In this document: piece after piece, positions 9,148 through 19,148 of the stretch | Layout: each line of letters begins with the position of its first letter | How positions within the stretch are numbered: position 1 is the stretch's first letter | Assembly (NCBI RefSeq): GCF_017313085.1 | Contig: NZ_JAFLNF010000007.1 | Location: forward strand, 124,001-188,000 | From: Roseibium limicola | Lineage (GTDB): Bacteria; Pseudomonadota; Alphaproteobacteria; Rhizobiales; Stappiaceae | Direction: 5' to 3' | Length of the DNA: 64,000 bases | Made by a program: the position numbers and the translations under genes | Notes under the pieces: generated by a model | Told to the model about the DNA's origin: nothing | The model's input: only the letters and a program-made list of their open reading frames with translations | The model's database searches: none

Positions 9148-10143
9148 CTAAGGGCCGTTATGTACGTTAAATTGTATCTCGGTGGCACTTAAGGTGCGTT
9201 TTAACGCCTGCAACGGCTCGTCTGCTTCCTTTGCGCCGAGAGAATCCAGTAACCGCATGATGCGGTGCGGTTCAAGACCATGCTCCAATTCATCGATCAA
9301 GATGATTGATGATGACTGAGCTGCCATTCGTTGCAGCCCGGCAATCAGCAACCGCGTGGAGCCGATGCCCAAGCCTTTAAGCGGAATGCCCGCTTCATTG
9401 TGCAGGGAGATGGTGCCGCCGCTCACCGATACCGAATGCGCGTCCAGCATAGCTTTAACCTCGTCGCCAACGGGGATGCCAAGATATTTGGCCGTGTCCG
9501 TCACAATTTTGAGTGCGTCGCTAAGCTGCTCCTTTGCGTCATCGCCGAAAGCGGCTCTTGCTTCCCGTGCCGCTTTGACGATTGCGGCCGAGGCGTCGGC
9601 ACGCTCCTCGCTCAGACGATTGAGCACAGATCCCCGACGCCAACCGAGATTGAGATCAGCGAAGGCGCCAATGCGGGTTGGCGCAAGGCGTGCCCTGTCC
9701 GCCCATGACAGGTTACGAGTCAATCCTTGAGCTTCGGCGCGTTCAGAAACCAATGACCAGGATGGCTCCAAATCGCCCTCAACATTCAGGCGCAGCGTAA
9801 GGACTGTCTCAGCGTCTTTTTCAGGTTCGTCTTCAACAACACCAGTCTCTTTGGTGAAGCCGCGCAGGAACATGCCGTAGCTGTCCATGCTCTTGAGCGC
9901 GTCGTCCAATGCACCCATAGTGAGCGTAGTCTGAATGGGTGTATCAACATCAAGGTTGTGAAAGTCGGCGTCGGCCATCTGGAGGTTACGGCGTGCGCCC
10001 AGGCAGTAGTCAATCGCGTCAAGTACGGTTGATTTTCCACTGTCACCAGGGCCGATAAGGCAGTTAATGCCGTTTGACGGCAGCCAGGAGAGGTTCTGAA
10101 TGCCTCGGAAGTTTTCAATTTCTACTTTTCTGATCCGAGACAC
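9148..10143 (-). CDS. OLD-family AAA ATPase, truncated before the TOPRIM domain
   Basis: 331 residues from a GTG start. The N-terminus reads KVEIENFRGIQNLSWLPSNG with Walker A IGPGDSGKST (about residues 31-40), and the ABC-type Walker B is SSIILIDELEHGLEP (about 278-292). OLD/GajA-type nucleases normally continue with a histidine switch (THSP-like) and a ~200-residue TOPRIM nuclease domain. Here the frame leaves the family pattern right after LLDSLGAKEADEPLQ and ends 19 residues later. It is therefore probably a 3'-deleted remnant unable to cut DNA, though the ATPase could still fold. No intact GajB-like partner adjoins it. Confidence 0.75.
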   Translation of the reverse strand: MSRIRKVEIENFRGIQNLSWLPSNGINCLIGPGDSGKSTVLDAIDYCLGARRNLQMADADFHNLDVDTPIQTTLTMGALDDALKSMDSYGMFLRGFTKETGVVEDEPEKDAETVLTLRLNVEGDLEPSWSLVSERAEAQGLTRNLSWADRARLAPTRIGAFADLNLGWRRGSVLNRLSEERADASAAIVKAAREARAAFGDDAKEQLSDALKIVTDTAKYLGIPVGDEVKAMLDAHSVSVSGGTISLHNEAGIPLKGLGIGSTRLLIAGLQRMAAQSSSIILIDELEHGLEPHRIMRLLDSLGAKEADEPLQALKRTLSATEIQFNVHNGP

Positions 10144-10672
10144 TAATCACTACTCTTCCCATTTATTAGCGGCCTTATGGCGCGGCGATTCTAGCAACAC
10201 TCAAAAGTAGTATCATCTTAAAATTGTGGTGGGAAAGCTTTCCCTTGCCCTCAACCGCCTATCGGAGTTTACCGTCACCCTTTCCAACTGGGTTCCGTTC
10301 CGCCATCTACGGGCATTCACCCGCTCCGCAACGAACGTCAGTTTTCAGGGTGCGCGCCTGAGGTTCGAAACGTCCTCTTCGGCTAAGGTTTTCGGGTGCC
10401 GTGAGGCGTACGAAAGCCTCCCATGCAGGAACCCGCGGTCCGTGCACTTTTGGCTATGGGGTTTTGTTTTTCAAGGCAGGTTTGGGGTGGTTGCGAACAG
10501 CAGCAAATGGTGGATTGAGCCAGGCGAGCAAGCAGCTTGGCAGCGTTGGCTCTGTGCTTTTCGCAGTGACCTGGATCGGGTTTTCGCGGCTGAGATCCTT
10601 CCTCGAGGAGAGCGGTCGTCATCTTCGCGGCGCCGAACGTTCTCTGGCTGTGCTGCCCTCAACAATATACTT
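10144..10672. other. Non-coding stretch between the OLD remnant and the DISARM-like cluster
   Basis: 529 bases. Open frames on both strands (for example 10226-10801 plus and 10471-10746 minus) show no domain, no convincing ribosome site and overlap each other and the end of the SNF2-like gene. I see no hairpin or repeat that I would defend. It may hold the terminator of the minus-strand SNF2 operon and the promoter of the OLD gene. Confidence 0.4.
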
Positions 10673-13645
10673 TCACTCGTCGGCGATGAGCGCCATGAGG
10701 GCCGTACAGGGTTGGATCTCTCCAAAACAGAGGTTTCCTCCAACAAGTTCCTGGAGAAAGTTGGTTGCCTCCGAAAAATTGAGGCGGGCCATCGCCAGTG
10801 ATCTTTCCAAGGCTGCTACCTGACCCCGCCAAAGCTCGACTGGACCGGCTTCGGGTGGCATTTGCCTACGACGTTCCAGGGCCAGCTCTCGATTTCTGAT
10901 TTCCGCCTGAAAGTGAGCGCTCATTTGGTGTGTAAAGTCTGCAAGCTCATGTGGAATTATGTCCAGAACCGAAGCTCGGTATTGCTCCACCAGTGAGCTG
11001 ATCGCGGCCACCTGTCGTGACCGGACCACGTTCACAACTTCATGCCTTTCAAGAGCCACAAGTGGTGTTCGCCCCCTGGCTAACGCGTTGTTCGTGGAAG
11101 AAGTGATTGGCTTCAGGCAAAGGTCCGCTTCTTCTTCAGTCAAATCTTGCCAGCCGTCTCGTGTCTTCCGCGCTCCAACACGTATGAGTCTAGCCGGCGC
11201 GGCAATCCTGATCTTGCGCTGGAGGGCGCGAAAAAGTATGTGAAGCGAATGTCGATCGGCACTGAGTGCTCTCTTCTGAGGGTCTGTCGGCGCGGCCTCG
11301 AGCAATTCCTTTGCTTCGGGTGTCCACAGCGGCGGGAGAAGTCCATCCGGGCAGCTGTCGAGCTGCGCTACCGAAATTACTACCTGCAGGCCAACCTCTC
11401 TAGCAGGGTGGCCCTCGGGCAGCCTGACGCTCGTCTGCACTACTGGCTTCGCTGTTCCGAAAGAATTCAGGAAGGCGGCGGCGTAACCAGCAACCATGGC
11501 ATCGTGCAGCTCTGCGCCGTGATCAAAAAAGCGGAGTGGGCGTCCTGATCTTTCGCCATCTCCTGAACGCTCCCCATCATCCGTGAAAACGTTCTTGCGA
11601 GGTGGCGTAGAAATGTCTGATCTCCGATAGATGAAAGGTACGTGCCCAGACATCCAGTTTTCCCCGGACACACCTGGTAGAGGGAATGGGCTCTCGATCG
11701 TACGCCCGCGGTCGCCAACGCCGTGATACCAGATCGTCCGGAACCCGTAGGCATCGACCTTGTCACGTCGGTTACTGATATCAAAGTCGCCAGAAGCTGC
11801 AATTGACTTCAGCCATGCCCCAATTGCTCGCTCTTCTCCCCGTATTGGTGTCTCCCTCGGGTGCGAGAGTTCAGACAGCATGGCCGGTGCGGGACAGGTT
11901 TTACTACGCCAAAGATCGAAGTCGGCGGATGCCTGTCGCTGCGTGAAGGGATCAGCCCCGTTGAAACGAGAAGGCATGCCGGTTCCATTTTCCGTTAGGG
12001 CACCGAGAGCAGGAGCTGCCTTGCGCCTGATAGCAGCGCGTCCCAGAACCGTCTGCAGCTCAGCCAGTTTTGAGAGAGAAAGTGGTGGCAGCGGAGCGTC
12101 GAATACGCCCAGTGCGGCGACTGTGTCCGCAATTGCGGCTTCCTGGGAACCTTCGATCAGGATTCGCCAGATATCGACAACACGCCTCGAGCCTTTACGG
12201 TCGCCAGCAGGCCCGAGACGGTCCACGCGGCCGATCAGCTGGTCGATTCCATCGATTTCCCAAGGCAGGGAAAAGAAGATGACCCCCCGGGCAACATGGT
12301 GAAGATTAAGCCCAGCTTGCACCCAGTCGCCTACGAGCAGAAGGCGGTTTTCGCCAGACAGCAAAGGTGCGAGCGTTTCCTGAATTTCCCGGAGGTTCGT
12401 GACCCCTTCCACATCTGTCGCTGCGGGGCGCCGCAGCACAGAGATTCCGTCTGCAAGGAAAGGGAAGTACCTTGGAAGCGCTGCACGCAACATGTCGATG
12501 GTCGGATTGTCTCCACAGACGATGATAAATGCGCGATCCTCATCGCGGCACCATTGCTCCGAAAGGATGTCGAGCAAGGCTTCCAGGCGGCTGTCACCAG
12601 GATCTTCGAGTGACTTGACGCGGGCGGCTTCTGCCAGCTGACCGAGGGCCTCTCCCCGCGCCGCCAGTTCTGCGAGAACCGTTCTCGCCGCTCTCGCGCT
12701 GCGCTGCAGGGCTCGCGAAGCTGTCCACGCAGGTCCCTGGATGCCCTGGGCCGGGTCTGCACCCTCCAGCACCATGGTAGCGATCTCATGCCGCATTCGC
12801 TCGAACGTCAGCGGTTGCAGCCGAACCTGGTGATTTCGACGCTGCGGCAGATACTCACTCCAGTCGGAGCGACCGTTCCTGATGATGCGCCGTGCTGCTC
12901 CTGACTGCTTGAACCCACGCGTCCAGTCTTCTGGATTGTCCGACCCGTTCAGAGTTGCAATCGCTGCCTCCTCACGGCCCTGAAGAACGTCAGCGACGTT
13001 CCGGCCCTCCATCCGCGCAAGCGCAGCAGCCTCCGGCTCGATCATTCGCAAGATTAGTTCTCGCCAGGCAGGATCGCCTAGTCTCGGTGTAGCGGACAGA
13101 ACAAGCACCTGCCGAAATTCATCCGATGCCTGTGAGATCGCCTGCATCGCTTCGCGCTGCATCGTCTGGGGCTCGTCAACGATGAGAAGATCGAAGACAG
13201 CAGGATCCGCGATGATAGTTCGCGCCTCCTGTCCAGGACGTGTCATCAGGTCGCGTGGACGCGCCAGCGTGACTGGCGACAGTTCAACTTGTGTGCCATC
13301 TCCGACAGCACCGGCGATCGCGGGCATTACGTGACCTCTGATCCAGCACTCTTCCTGCCATTGCGACAACAGATTGTCTGGTGTAACCACGAGTGTCCTG
13401 TGTCCAGGGTTTTGCCAGCGCAGGGCATTGACGATCATCAACGCTTGCACGGTCTTGCCGAGCCCGACCTCGTCCGAAATCAAGTGGCGAATATGAGTGT
13501 CCTCAAGCACCCGACGCACCGTTGCAATCTGGTGCGGCAGAGGATCAGCGGCGACTCCAAGCGCGCCACCCAAACCGATATCGAGGGCCGAGACCCTTCG
13601 CCTCAACGCCTGAACACCATTCACGAACCTAAGGTAATGGTCCAT
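10673..13645 (-). CDS. SNF2-like SF2 helicase (DrmD-like)
   Basis: 990 residues from the ATG at 13645, which overlaps the upstream stop by one base (TGATG); an upstream extension of the frame lies inside the neighbour and is rejected. Core motifs: Q-like PLPHQIATVRRVL, Walker A SDEVGLGKT (about residue 60), motif II LLIVDEPQ (about 153; Pro-Gln where SNF2 proteins have Ala-His), motif III VLSATPR, and motif VI DQLIGRVDRLGPAG (about 467). The C-terminal ~400 residues are unassigned and include long helical stretches. The DExGxGKT form places it with the SNF2/HepA group, as DrmD of class 1 DISARM. It probably translocates on double-stranded DNA. Cotranscribed with the large unknown protein. Confidence 0.8.
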   Translation of the reverse strand: MDHYLRFVNGVQALRRRVSALDIGLGGALGVAADPLPHQIATVRRVLEDTHIRHLISDEVGLGKTVQALMIVNALRWQNPGHRTLVVTPDNLLSQWQEECWIRGHVMPAIAGAVGDGTQVELSPVTLARPRDLMTRPGQEARTIIADPAVFDLLIVDEPQTMQREAMQAISQASDEFRQVLVLSATPRLGDPAWRELILRMIEPEAAALARMEGRNVADVLQGREEAAIATLNGSDNPEDWTRGFKQSGAARRIIRNGRSDWSEYLPQRRNHQVRLQPLTFERMRHEIATMVLEGADPAQGIQGPAWTASRALQRSARAARTVLAELAARGEALGQLAEAARVKSLEDPGDSRLEALLDILSEQWCRDEDRAFIIVCGDNPTIDMLRAALPRYFPFLADGISVLRRPAATDVEGVTNLREIQETLAPLLSGENRLLLVGDWVQAGLNLHHVARGVIFFSLPWEIDGIDQLIGRVDRLGPAGDRKGSRRVVDIWRILIEGSQEAAIADTVAALGVFDAPLPPLSLSKLAELQTVLGRAAIRRKAAPALGALTENGTGMPSRFNGADPFTQRQASADFDLWRSKTCPAPAMLSELSHPRETPIRGEERAIGAWLKSIAASGDFDISNRRDKVDAYGFRTIWYHGVGDRGRTIESPFPLPGVSGENWMSGHVPFIYRRSDISTPPRKNVFTDDGERSGDGERSGRPLRFFDHGAELHDAMVAGYAAAFLNSFGTAKPVVQTSVRLPEGHPAREVGLQVVISVAQLDSCPDGLLPPLWTPEAKELLEAAPTDPQKRALSADRHSLHILFRALQRKIRIAAPARLIRVGARKTRDGWQDLTEEEADLCLKPITSSTNNALARGRTPLVALERHEVVNVVRSRQVAAISSLVEQYRASVLDIIPHELADFTHQMSAHFQAEIRNRELALERRRQMPPEAGPVELWRGQVAALERSLAMARLNFSEATNFLQELVGGNLCFGEIQPCTALMALIADE

Positions 13646-16602
13646 CAGTTGGCACTCCCGTTTGGCAGGTCCCCAAGCGCGAGTTTCCTTCGAAGTGCAA
13701 CGTAGCGAATGGCTCTGCTCGTTCGGACGTCTGAGAGTCCCTTTGCCAGAAGCTCTTGCCAACCTTGAGTTTCCACCATCGCTTTTGGCGCAAGCCACAA
13801 CTGCAACATGGTTCGGAGTTCAGAACGCCCAAGCCAGCGCTGCCCAGGTCGTCGGAAGGCGTCGACATGAATGGAGTCAAGCAGATCGATCAGATCGTCT
13901 TCGGTAAGCTCGCTGTAGAACGGCTTAACAAGTGCCGACCACCTCGCCTCAGGAAGAATGAACGGACGGAACATTGGAAGCAGCGGGATATCGCGGGATT
14001 GTTCCAGCGCCTCACGCCATGATTCTGCAGGACGGGCCATGTCAACTTCTTCGAAAGCTTCGACGCCATGCCTTTCCATATGCTGACGCAAGTCCTCGTA
14101 TGCGTCGATCACGGCGAGATCGAGTTCTCCGGCCAGCTCATCATTCCACTGTAGAAGCGCTTCCGGAACATCTGGCACAACTTCACGAAACCGAACGACC
14201 AGATGATCTCGCAGAAACTCCCTGTCGGAAGTCGCCTCGATGTCTGGCAAGTCTTCACCCGAGACCAAACCGAGCGTATCAGCACACCTCAGGAGCGCCC
14301 CATGCGGCGAAAGGATCGATTGATCGATGCCCTCTTCCAGCTTGCGCCATCTCGCTCCGCATAGTTGTTCGATCAATGCAGATTCAAGCTCTTCGACCAC
14401 CGTCCACCGCTGCCAGTTGCACAGCAGATCATTTGCCTCAGCGAGTTGCCATGCAACATTCGCGCGAGCCAATTCGATGAGCCCAACGCCGTTGTTGCTC
14501 GAGGTCGCCTCCCGGAGGAGCTTCGGAAGTGAGATCAAACTACGCTCCCCGAGACCCAGTCGAATGGATTCCGGTCTTGAAAGGATCAGGCCAACCGTCA
14601 GCGCCTCGTGATCGGGAGCATCCGGCAGAACCAGCCGAGTTATCTTATGATCACGATCCCCTGCCCCAAGAACCGGAGCAGTGATAGTCGCACTGATCGA
14701 AGGAAGTACCTGCCCCCCATCTCCGCTCCTGGTCCAGTTGCCCGTATCCCCGTCATAACTAATCTCGCGGCGGACCGGTGAAAGCAAGAAGACCTTCTGC
14801 AGAAGCCCCTCGACCTCAACAGACATTCGCAACCCGTAATCTTTTGCGCTTAACCCGGCCAACTGTGTCTGGATTTTTTGCAAGACCGGAGAACGGCCAG
14901 TTATCGTTGCGGGCAGTCGTTCAATCACACCTTGGGAAACGACGGTCGTTCCGTTAGGGGAGATCGCCCGAAGTCGGATCGGGACGGCCTCAAGTGCCAG
15001 TGGTGCGGTTATTCGGATCTCGAGATACCCTGCCTCGAGATCGGAGACATTTGCGTTGGTGGGAAATACCTTTACTGCTGCAGGCTCGACATCTGGCGGC
15101 TCAATGTATTCAAACTCCAGCCTCTCGAGTTCTCGGCCATCAGCTGGTTCGGTCAAATGTCGGCCGATGTCGGGTCGAAGTGCTTTCCAGTCGACGCCGC
15201 GGATGCTCAGGACTTCTCCTGACGCGATCGAACCATCAAGGAGCACTTCTGTGATGGCTACGCCGCGATGAGTAGCCAGCACCGGAAAGCCTCCGAGGAA
15301 CCTATTTGAAGATCCGGGCGCAGGTAATCCAATTAGTTGCAGGGTGGGAACGCGGTCTGCAATCAAAAACCCGCGACGTCGCAAAAACTCGATGTCCGAG
15401 GGACTAGAGGTGTCCAGAATGCGGGTTTCGAGATTTCCGTCGACACCAATGCACTGAATAACGCTAGAGTTAGGCTGGAGCTTTTCGTCCGGAAAAACCG
15501 CCTGAGCTGTGAGGCCATTAGGCTCGACAGTAAAGAATTCCGGTTCAAACGGCTGCAAACGTTCCATCGTGGCATCTGCTGCTCCCTCATCGACATCAAG
15601 GGCGTCGCCACGACGCAAAGGCGATAAGGGGAAAGGCAACATCCTTTCCATGGCGATTTCACCGCCTGAAAGGAATGAACCGAGAGAGATCGCCTGAATC
15701 CCATCAACGGCCCGTATGCGGTCACCATGTATGCGCAAAGCGCCGATCACTTCGTCGCGCAGCTGGGCCGGCAATGCTGGCCCACGAATTACCAACTGCC
15801 TTGGCGCACCATCCTTCAGATCCAGAACATAACGGGATGGCGTAATCTGTGCGAGGCGCGCTGATCTTCTTGCGATCGACGACCGTGCTTCGGTGATCGC
15901 CCGAAACGCCCCCCAATCCTTTCGAATATCTCGATCGATACGCTGTAGAAAGCTCTCCGAAAGCCAGCCTTCTGCCTCGGGGATAAGCAGCCGGCGCATG
16001 ACTTCAAGCGCAAGGTTTCCTTGCAGGAGCCAGTTTTCGAAGCGACGACTTACATGCCCCGCCGCCAGAACTTTGATATATTCGAGCAGCCTGTCCGTGT
16101 CTTCGGCTGCAACCCCTGCCCTGACAGCACGCCTGAGAGCGTCAGTAAGCTGTGGCTGTATCTCAAGTGGCACCACGGCGTTCCCGATCGGCCATGAGAT
16201 ATGAGGGAAATGGCTTTCCCATGGGCTATTGCCGGGTCGCGCCAAGCGAAGACTGGTGTGTCCGAGCTCGAACAACCGAGAAATACAAATCCGGAACGCC
16301 GGACCAGCTTCGGCCCGGAGCTCCTTGGAGAGCACTGGCCAGAAATCGCTTCCGGTACCCCGGTACCTGTAACCGACCTCTGTGGCGATCACGACTAACG
16401 GCAGATAGCTCCAGGACCAGGCGGCGCCCTCAAGTCGCGGATCCTCTTCAAGCTGCTGCGAAAGAGACTTGCCTAATTGGTTGATCGTCAGCTCATCAAG
16501 CCCATGCTCAATAGCAAACACTGGTAACAGGCCTCTGCCCGCGGCCAAGGCTGCAAACTTCTCAGCAAGCACTCTATGCTGATCAATTAAAAAACTTTGC
16601 AC
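13645..16602 (-). CDS. Large protein of unknown family, DISARM-like cluster
   Basis: About 985 residues if translation starts at the GTG at 16602 (VQSFLIDQHRVLAEKF); an ATG at 16674 in the same frame would add 24 unconvincing residues. I do not recognise a domain. There is no Walker motif, no obvious nuclease signature and no membrane segment. The N-terminal third looks helical. A central region (about residues 260-640) is rich in beta-prone segments such as YLEIRITAPLALEAVPIRLR, possibly Ig-like modules. The C-terminal third is helical, acidic and rich in Trp and Leu. It is coupled to the SNF2-like gene and divergent from the UvrD-DrmA-DrmB-NERD operon, so it is presumably a cluster-specific component such as a scaffold or sensor; that role is inference. 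Confidence 0.75.
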   Translation of the reverse strand: MQSFLIDQHRVLAEKFAALAAGRGLLPVFAIEHGLDELTINQLGKSLSQQLEEDPRLEGAAWSWSYLPLVVIATEVGYRYRGTGSDFWPVLSKELRAEAGPAFRICISRLFELGHTSLRLARPGNSPWESHFPHISWPIGNAVVPLEIQPQLTDALRRAVRAGVAAEDTDRLLEYIKVLAAGHVSRRFENWLLQGNLALEVMRRLLIPEAEGWLSESFLQRIDRDIRKDWGAFRAITEARSSIARRSARLAQITPSRYVLDLKDGAPRQLVIRGPALPAQLRDEVIGALRIHGDRIRAVDGIQAISLGSFLSGGEIAMERMLPFPLSPLRRGDALDVDEGAADATMERLQPFEPEFFTVEPNGLTAQAVFPDEKLQPNSSVIQCIGVDGNLETRILDTSSPSDIEFLRRRGFLIADRVPTLQLIGLPAPGSSNRFLGGFPVLATHRGVAITEVLLDGSIASGEVLSIRGVDWKALRPDIGRHLTEPADGRELERLEFEYIEPPDVEPAAVKVFPTNANVSDLEAGYLEIRITAPLALEAVPIRLRAISPNGTTVVSQGVIERLPATITGRSPVLQKIQTQLAGLSAKDYGLRMSVEVEGLLQKVFLLSPVRREISYDGDTGNWTRSGDGGQVLPSISATITAPVLGAGDRDHKITRLVLPDAPDHEALTVGLILSRPESIRLGLGERSLISLPKLLREATSSNNGVGLIELARANVAWQLAEANDLLCNWQRWTVVEELESALIEQLCGARWRKLEEGIDQSILSPHGALLRCADTLGLVSGEDLPDIEATSDREFLRDHLVVRFREVVPDVPEALLQWNDELAGELDLAVIDAYEDLRQHMERHGVEAFEEVDMARPAESWREALEQSRDIPLLPMFRPFILPEARWSALVKPFYSELTEDDLIDLLDSIHVDAFRRPGQRWLGRSELRTMLQLWLAPKAMVETQGWQELLAKGLSDVRTSRAIRYVALRRKLALGDLPNGSAN

Positions 16603-16710
16603 TTTACAGGTTCCGTCCTGAGCCGTTGTTCCGGTCGCTTTGCATCGCCAAAACAAAACTAGGCAAAAGACCATTCAACGCAGAGTTGACTATTACTTAA
16701 GCAACTGTCA
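16603..16710. promoter_or_regulatory. Divergent promoter region of the DISARM-like cluster
   Basis: About 108 bases separate the two operons, so both promoters and any shared operator must lie here or just inside the genes. TTGACT at 16686-16691 could serve as a -35 box reading right, but no good -10 follows at 17 bp. TTGAC at 16686-16690 and GTCAA at 16707-16711 form a short interrupted inverted repeat that could be an operator. Both are weak calls. If the rightward transcript starts near 16720, the UvrD start could be the ATG at 16780 rather than 16711. Confidence 0.35.
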
Positions 16711-19119
16711 ATGATATTTATGCCTAGTTCAGGTGAACGCAATGTGTCGGATGTATCTGTAATTGTTAGTGATTCGCTTATGACAATGATACTGACTGAT
16801 GGGAGTCCGGGCGCAATCGCGGATCTGGTCCGGCGTATCGTTCATGCACGTCGCGGCCTCAGCCGCGCCGAGGTTGTAGCTTGGGTTTCGCAGTTCGTAG
16901 ATGACGTGAATCGGGCAGATGCAGCGGCTCGCATCGGAAAAGTCATCAACACGATGTGCGAGCTGAAGGACATTGGCTGTGGCACAATGCGGGGAGAACC
17001 CGTGTTGGTGGCCGTACCGGAGCGTCGGATTGCACTTCCGGATGATACGGTCGTGGTTCTCGGAGATCATGGTACCTCTGGAGGAACCACTTCCGAACAA
17101 CTGTTTCCTGAAGTTGCAGGCGGCGCGACCGAGAGCCTCGTCGAATTTCTTGCCTCGCTTGACGAACCTGTCTCAATGAGTGGTCATCGCGCGCTTGAAA
17201 CCATCGGGCGCTGGACTGGCGACGATCCGATGCCTCCGGGATTGCGCATGGCGCTTTCGCTCAGTGGAGCTTTTGATCCTGTCGAGCAAAAATGGTCGAT
17301 CAGTAAGGAGAACGCCTCGTTCCTAAACGAATGGTTCAATCTTGCGCCCTCTATAACTTCTTCCGGTGAGGTAGAATCTCCCGACGAAAGCCAGCGACGC
17401 GTGATGCAGGCTCCTGCCTGCTCGAGAATGATTGTCGAGGCAGGCCCTGGGAGCGGCAAGACCCATGTAGCTAGTGAACGGGTTATATCCCTTGTGGAAG
17501 ACGAGAATCTTGCCGCTTCACGTATCCTTCTACTCAGCTTCACCCGCATTGCAGTTGCAGAGTTGCGAGGCCGGATTAGTCGGCGGCTGCACGAGACGCC
17601 GCATGTAGCGTCATTGCAGATCAGGACGTTTGACTCTTTCGCTGCGCGTCTGCTTGCAGGTGCGAGTGTGAGTTCTTCGGGTGGGCATGATGCCAGCATT
17701 CGGGCCGCTACAAGGCTGATGCGATCGGATAACCCACTCGTTGCGGATGCGATTAGTCAACTGGAACACGTGGTCATCGATGAGGCGCAAGACCTAGTCG
17801 GTGATCGCAAGGAGATGTGTGAGGCCATTTTTGCCTTGCTGGACCCTGCCTGTGGCATCACGATCTTCGGAGATTTCGCGCAATCAATCTACGGCTATCA
17901 ACGCAGGGGCACTGCGGGATCTACGTTGCTCACAGAAGTCGCGAAGCGTGCCGATTTCACTTGCGCTCAACTTGATCGCGACCACCGTACCCGGACTGAA
18001 TCCTTGAGGGAAATGTTCAGCTCGGTTCGCGAGGCGCTGAGAGATGATCCGGCAGGTTCCAAAGATGGTTACTTTCGCATTCGAGAACAGATCAAGTCTG
18101 CCGCCATTGAACATGACATCACAGGGTTCGCTGTTCATCCATCGACTACAGGTGGCTTGATCCTTACGCGCAGCCGACGCGGGCTTTTCACCGCAGCTGA
18201 AGATATGCGCGCGGAAGGCAGAAGCTTCAAGCTCCGACTGCCCGACCGACCTCCGAGAATCGAAGCCTGGATCGGTGCATTGCTCGGAGGTTTGCCGGCT
18301 GCCACCCGTTTGTCGCGAGACGATTTTCGGTCGATCCACGAGGCACTAAATCCAGCGCCATCGCGCGATTTTGAGGAGTGCTGGGATATCCTTCTCGATC
18401 TGGATGCTTCAGGTCGGGATCACATATCCGTTGGTAACATCGCCGAAGGTCTTGAAGATCCGCCACTCGAACTTCTCAGCGATTATGAGGGGCGCTCGGG
18501 ACCATTGCTTTCGACGATCCATGCGATCAAGGGTAGAGAGGCCGAAAGAGTCATGTTGCTCTTAACGCGGACACCGAGTAGCGACGAAGTGGACTGGGCA
18601 GAAGAGTCCCGCACGCTGTACGTCGGTGCAACTCGCGCAAGCACGGAGTTGCGGACGGGGTGGCTCAGTCAGAAAAAGTACTACACGATTGGGGAGCCGG
18701 AACGTTTCTGGGCAGCACGTCCCGATCATCGCCTTATCGAGATCGGCCTGGAGGGGGATCTCATCGACTGGGCCGAGTTCGTGCGTTCGGTTCATGTCAC
18801 CAATGAGGCAGACGCGATCTCAAGCATATGGCATTTCTCGAACGATGAGCCGAGAGCCGCAGCATATCCTGACCCGGATGGGCGTCTGGTCCTGAAGACC
18901 GGAGATCATGACGGAACCGCGATCGGGTGTCTTTCTGATGGCTTCGTCGAATTGATGCAGTCGTTGCGCAAGGTCGAACCAGGGGCTGCGCTTCCGGAAG
19001 TCGTTTCGGGAATTTCTGTAGTGGGTGCGACCACGGTCGTCGTGCCGGGGCGGTCCGGAGAGGCTGCGAGCCTTGCGCTCATGCCGCTGCTCGGCGGCTT
19101 TGCCAGCATTCCTCGCTGA
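16711..19119 (+). CDS. UvrD/Rep-like SF1A helicase, DISARM-like cluster
   Basis: 802 residues. The first ~225 residues are unassigned and look partly like a winged-helix or effector domain (RRGLSRAEVVAWVSQF, KVINTMCELKDIG). The SF1 core follows: Q-motif ESQRRVMQAP, Walker A IVEAGPGSGKT (about 244), motif Ia LLSFTRIAVAEL, motif II VIDEAQDLV (about 357), motif III GDFAQSIYGYQRR (about 386), motif IV RDHRTRTESL, motif V STIHAIKGREAERV (about 601) and motif VI LYVGATRA (about 636). It should be a 3'-5' single-strand translocase. First gene of the plus-strand operon, 29 bases before the DrmA-like gene. UvrD partners are not standard in DISARM. Confidence 0.85.
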   Translation: MIFMPSSGERNVSDVSVIVSDSLMTMILTDGSPGAIADLVRRIVHARRGLSRAEVVAWVSQFVDDVNRADAAARIGKVINTMCELKDIGCGTMRGEPVLVAVPERRIALPDDTVVVLGDHGTSGGTTSEQLFPEVAGGATESLVEFLASLDEPVSMSGHRALETIGRWTGDDPMPPGLRMALSLSGAFDPVEQKWSISKENASFLNEWFNLAPSITSSGEVESPDESQRRVMQAPACSRMIVEAGPGSGKTHVASERVISLVEDENLAASRILLLSFTRIAVAELRGRISRRLHETPHVASLQIRTFDSFAARLLAGASVSSSGGHDASIRAATRLMRSDNPLVADAISQLEHVVIDEAQDLVGDRKEMCEAIFALLDPACGITIFGDFAQSIYGYQRRGTAGSTLLTEVAKRADFTCAQLDRDHRTRTESLREMFSSVREALRDDPAGSKDGYFRIREQIKSAAIEHDITGFAVHPSTTGGLILTRSRRGLFTAAEDMRAEGRSFKLRLPDRPPRIEAWIGALLGGLPAATRLSRDDFRSIHEALNPAPSRDFEECWDILLDLDASGRDHISVGNIAEGLEDPPLELLSDYEGRSGPLLSTIHAIKGREAERVMLLLTRTPSSDEVDWAEESRTLYVGATRASTELRTGWLSQKKYYTIGEPERFWAARPDHRLIEIGLEGDLIDWAEFVRSVHVTNEADAISSIWHFSNDEPRAAAYPDPDGRLVLKTGDHDGTAIGCLSDGFVELMQSLRKVEPGAALPEVVSGISVVGATTVVVPGRSGEAASLALMPLLGGFASIPR

Positions 19120-19148
19120 GCGAGAACCACTGTTTCTGGAGAAGGCAA

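Noticed and set aside
10226..10801. 191-codon plus-strand frame upstream of the SNF2-like gene end
   Set aside because: No domain or ribosome site, overlaps the SNF2-like gene antisense, and residue use looks random.
9148..19119. Gabija system made of the OLD-family gene and the UvrD-like gene
   Set aside because: The OLD gene lacks its TOPRIM nuclease, and the UvrD-like gene is 6.5 kb away at the head of another operon, transcribed the other way.
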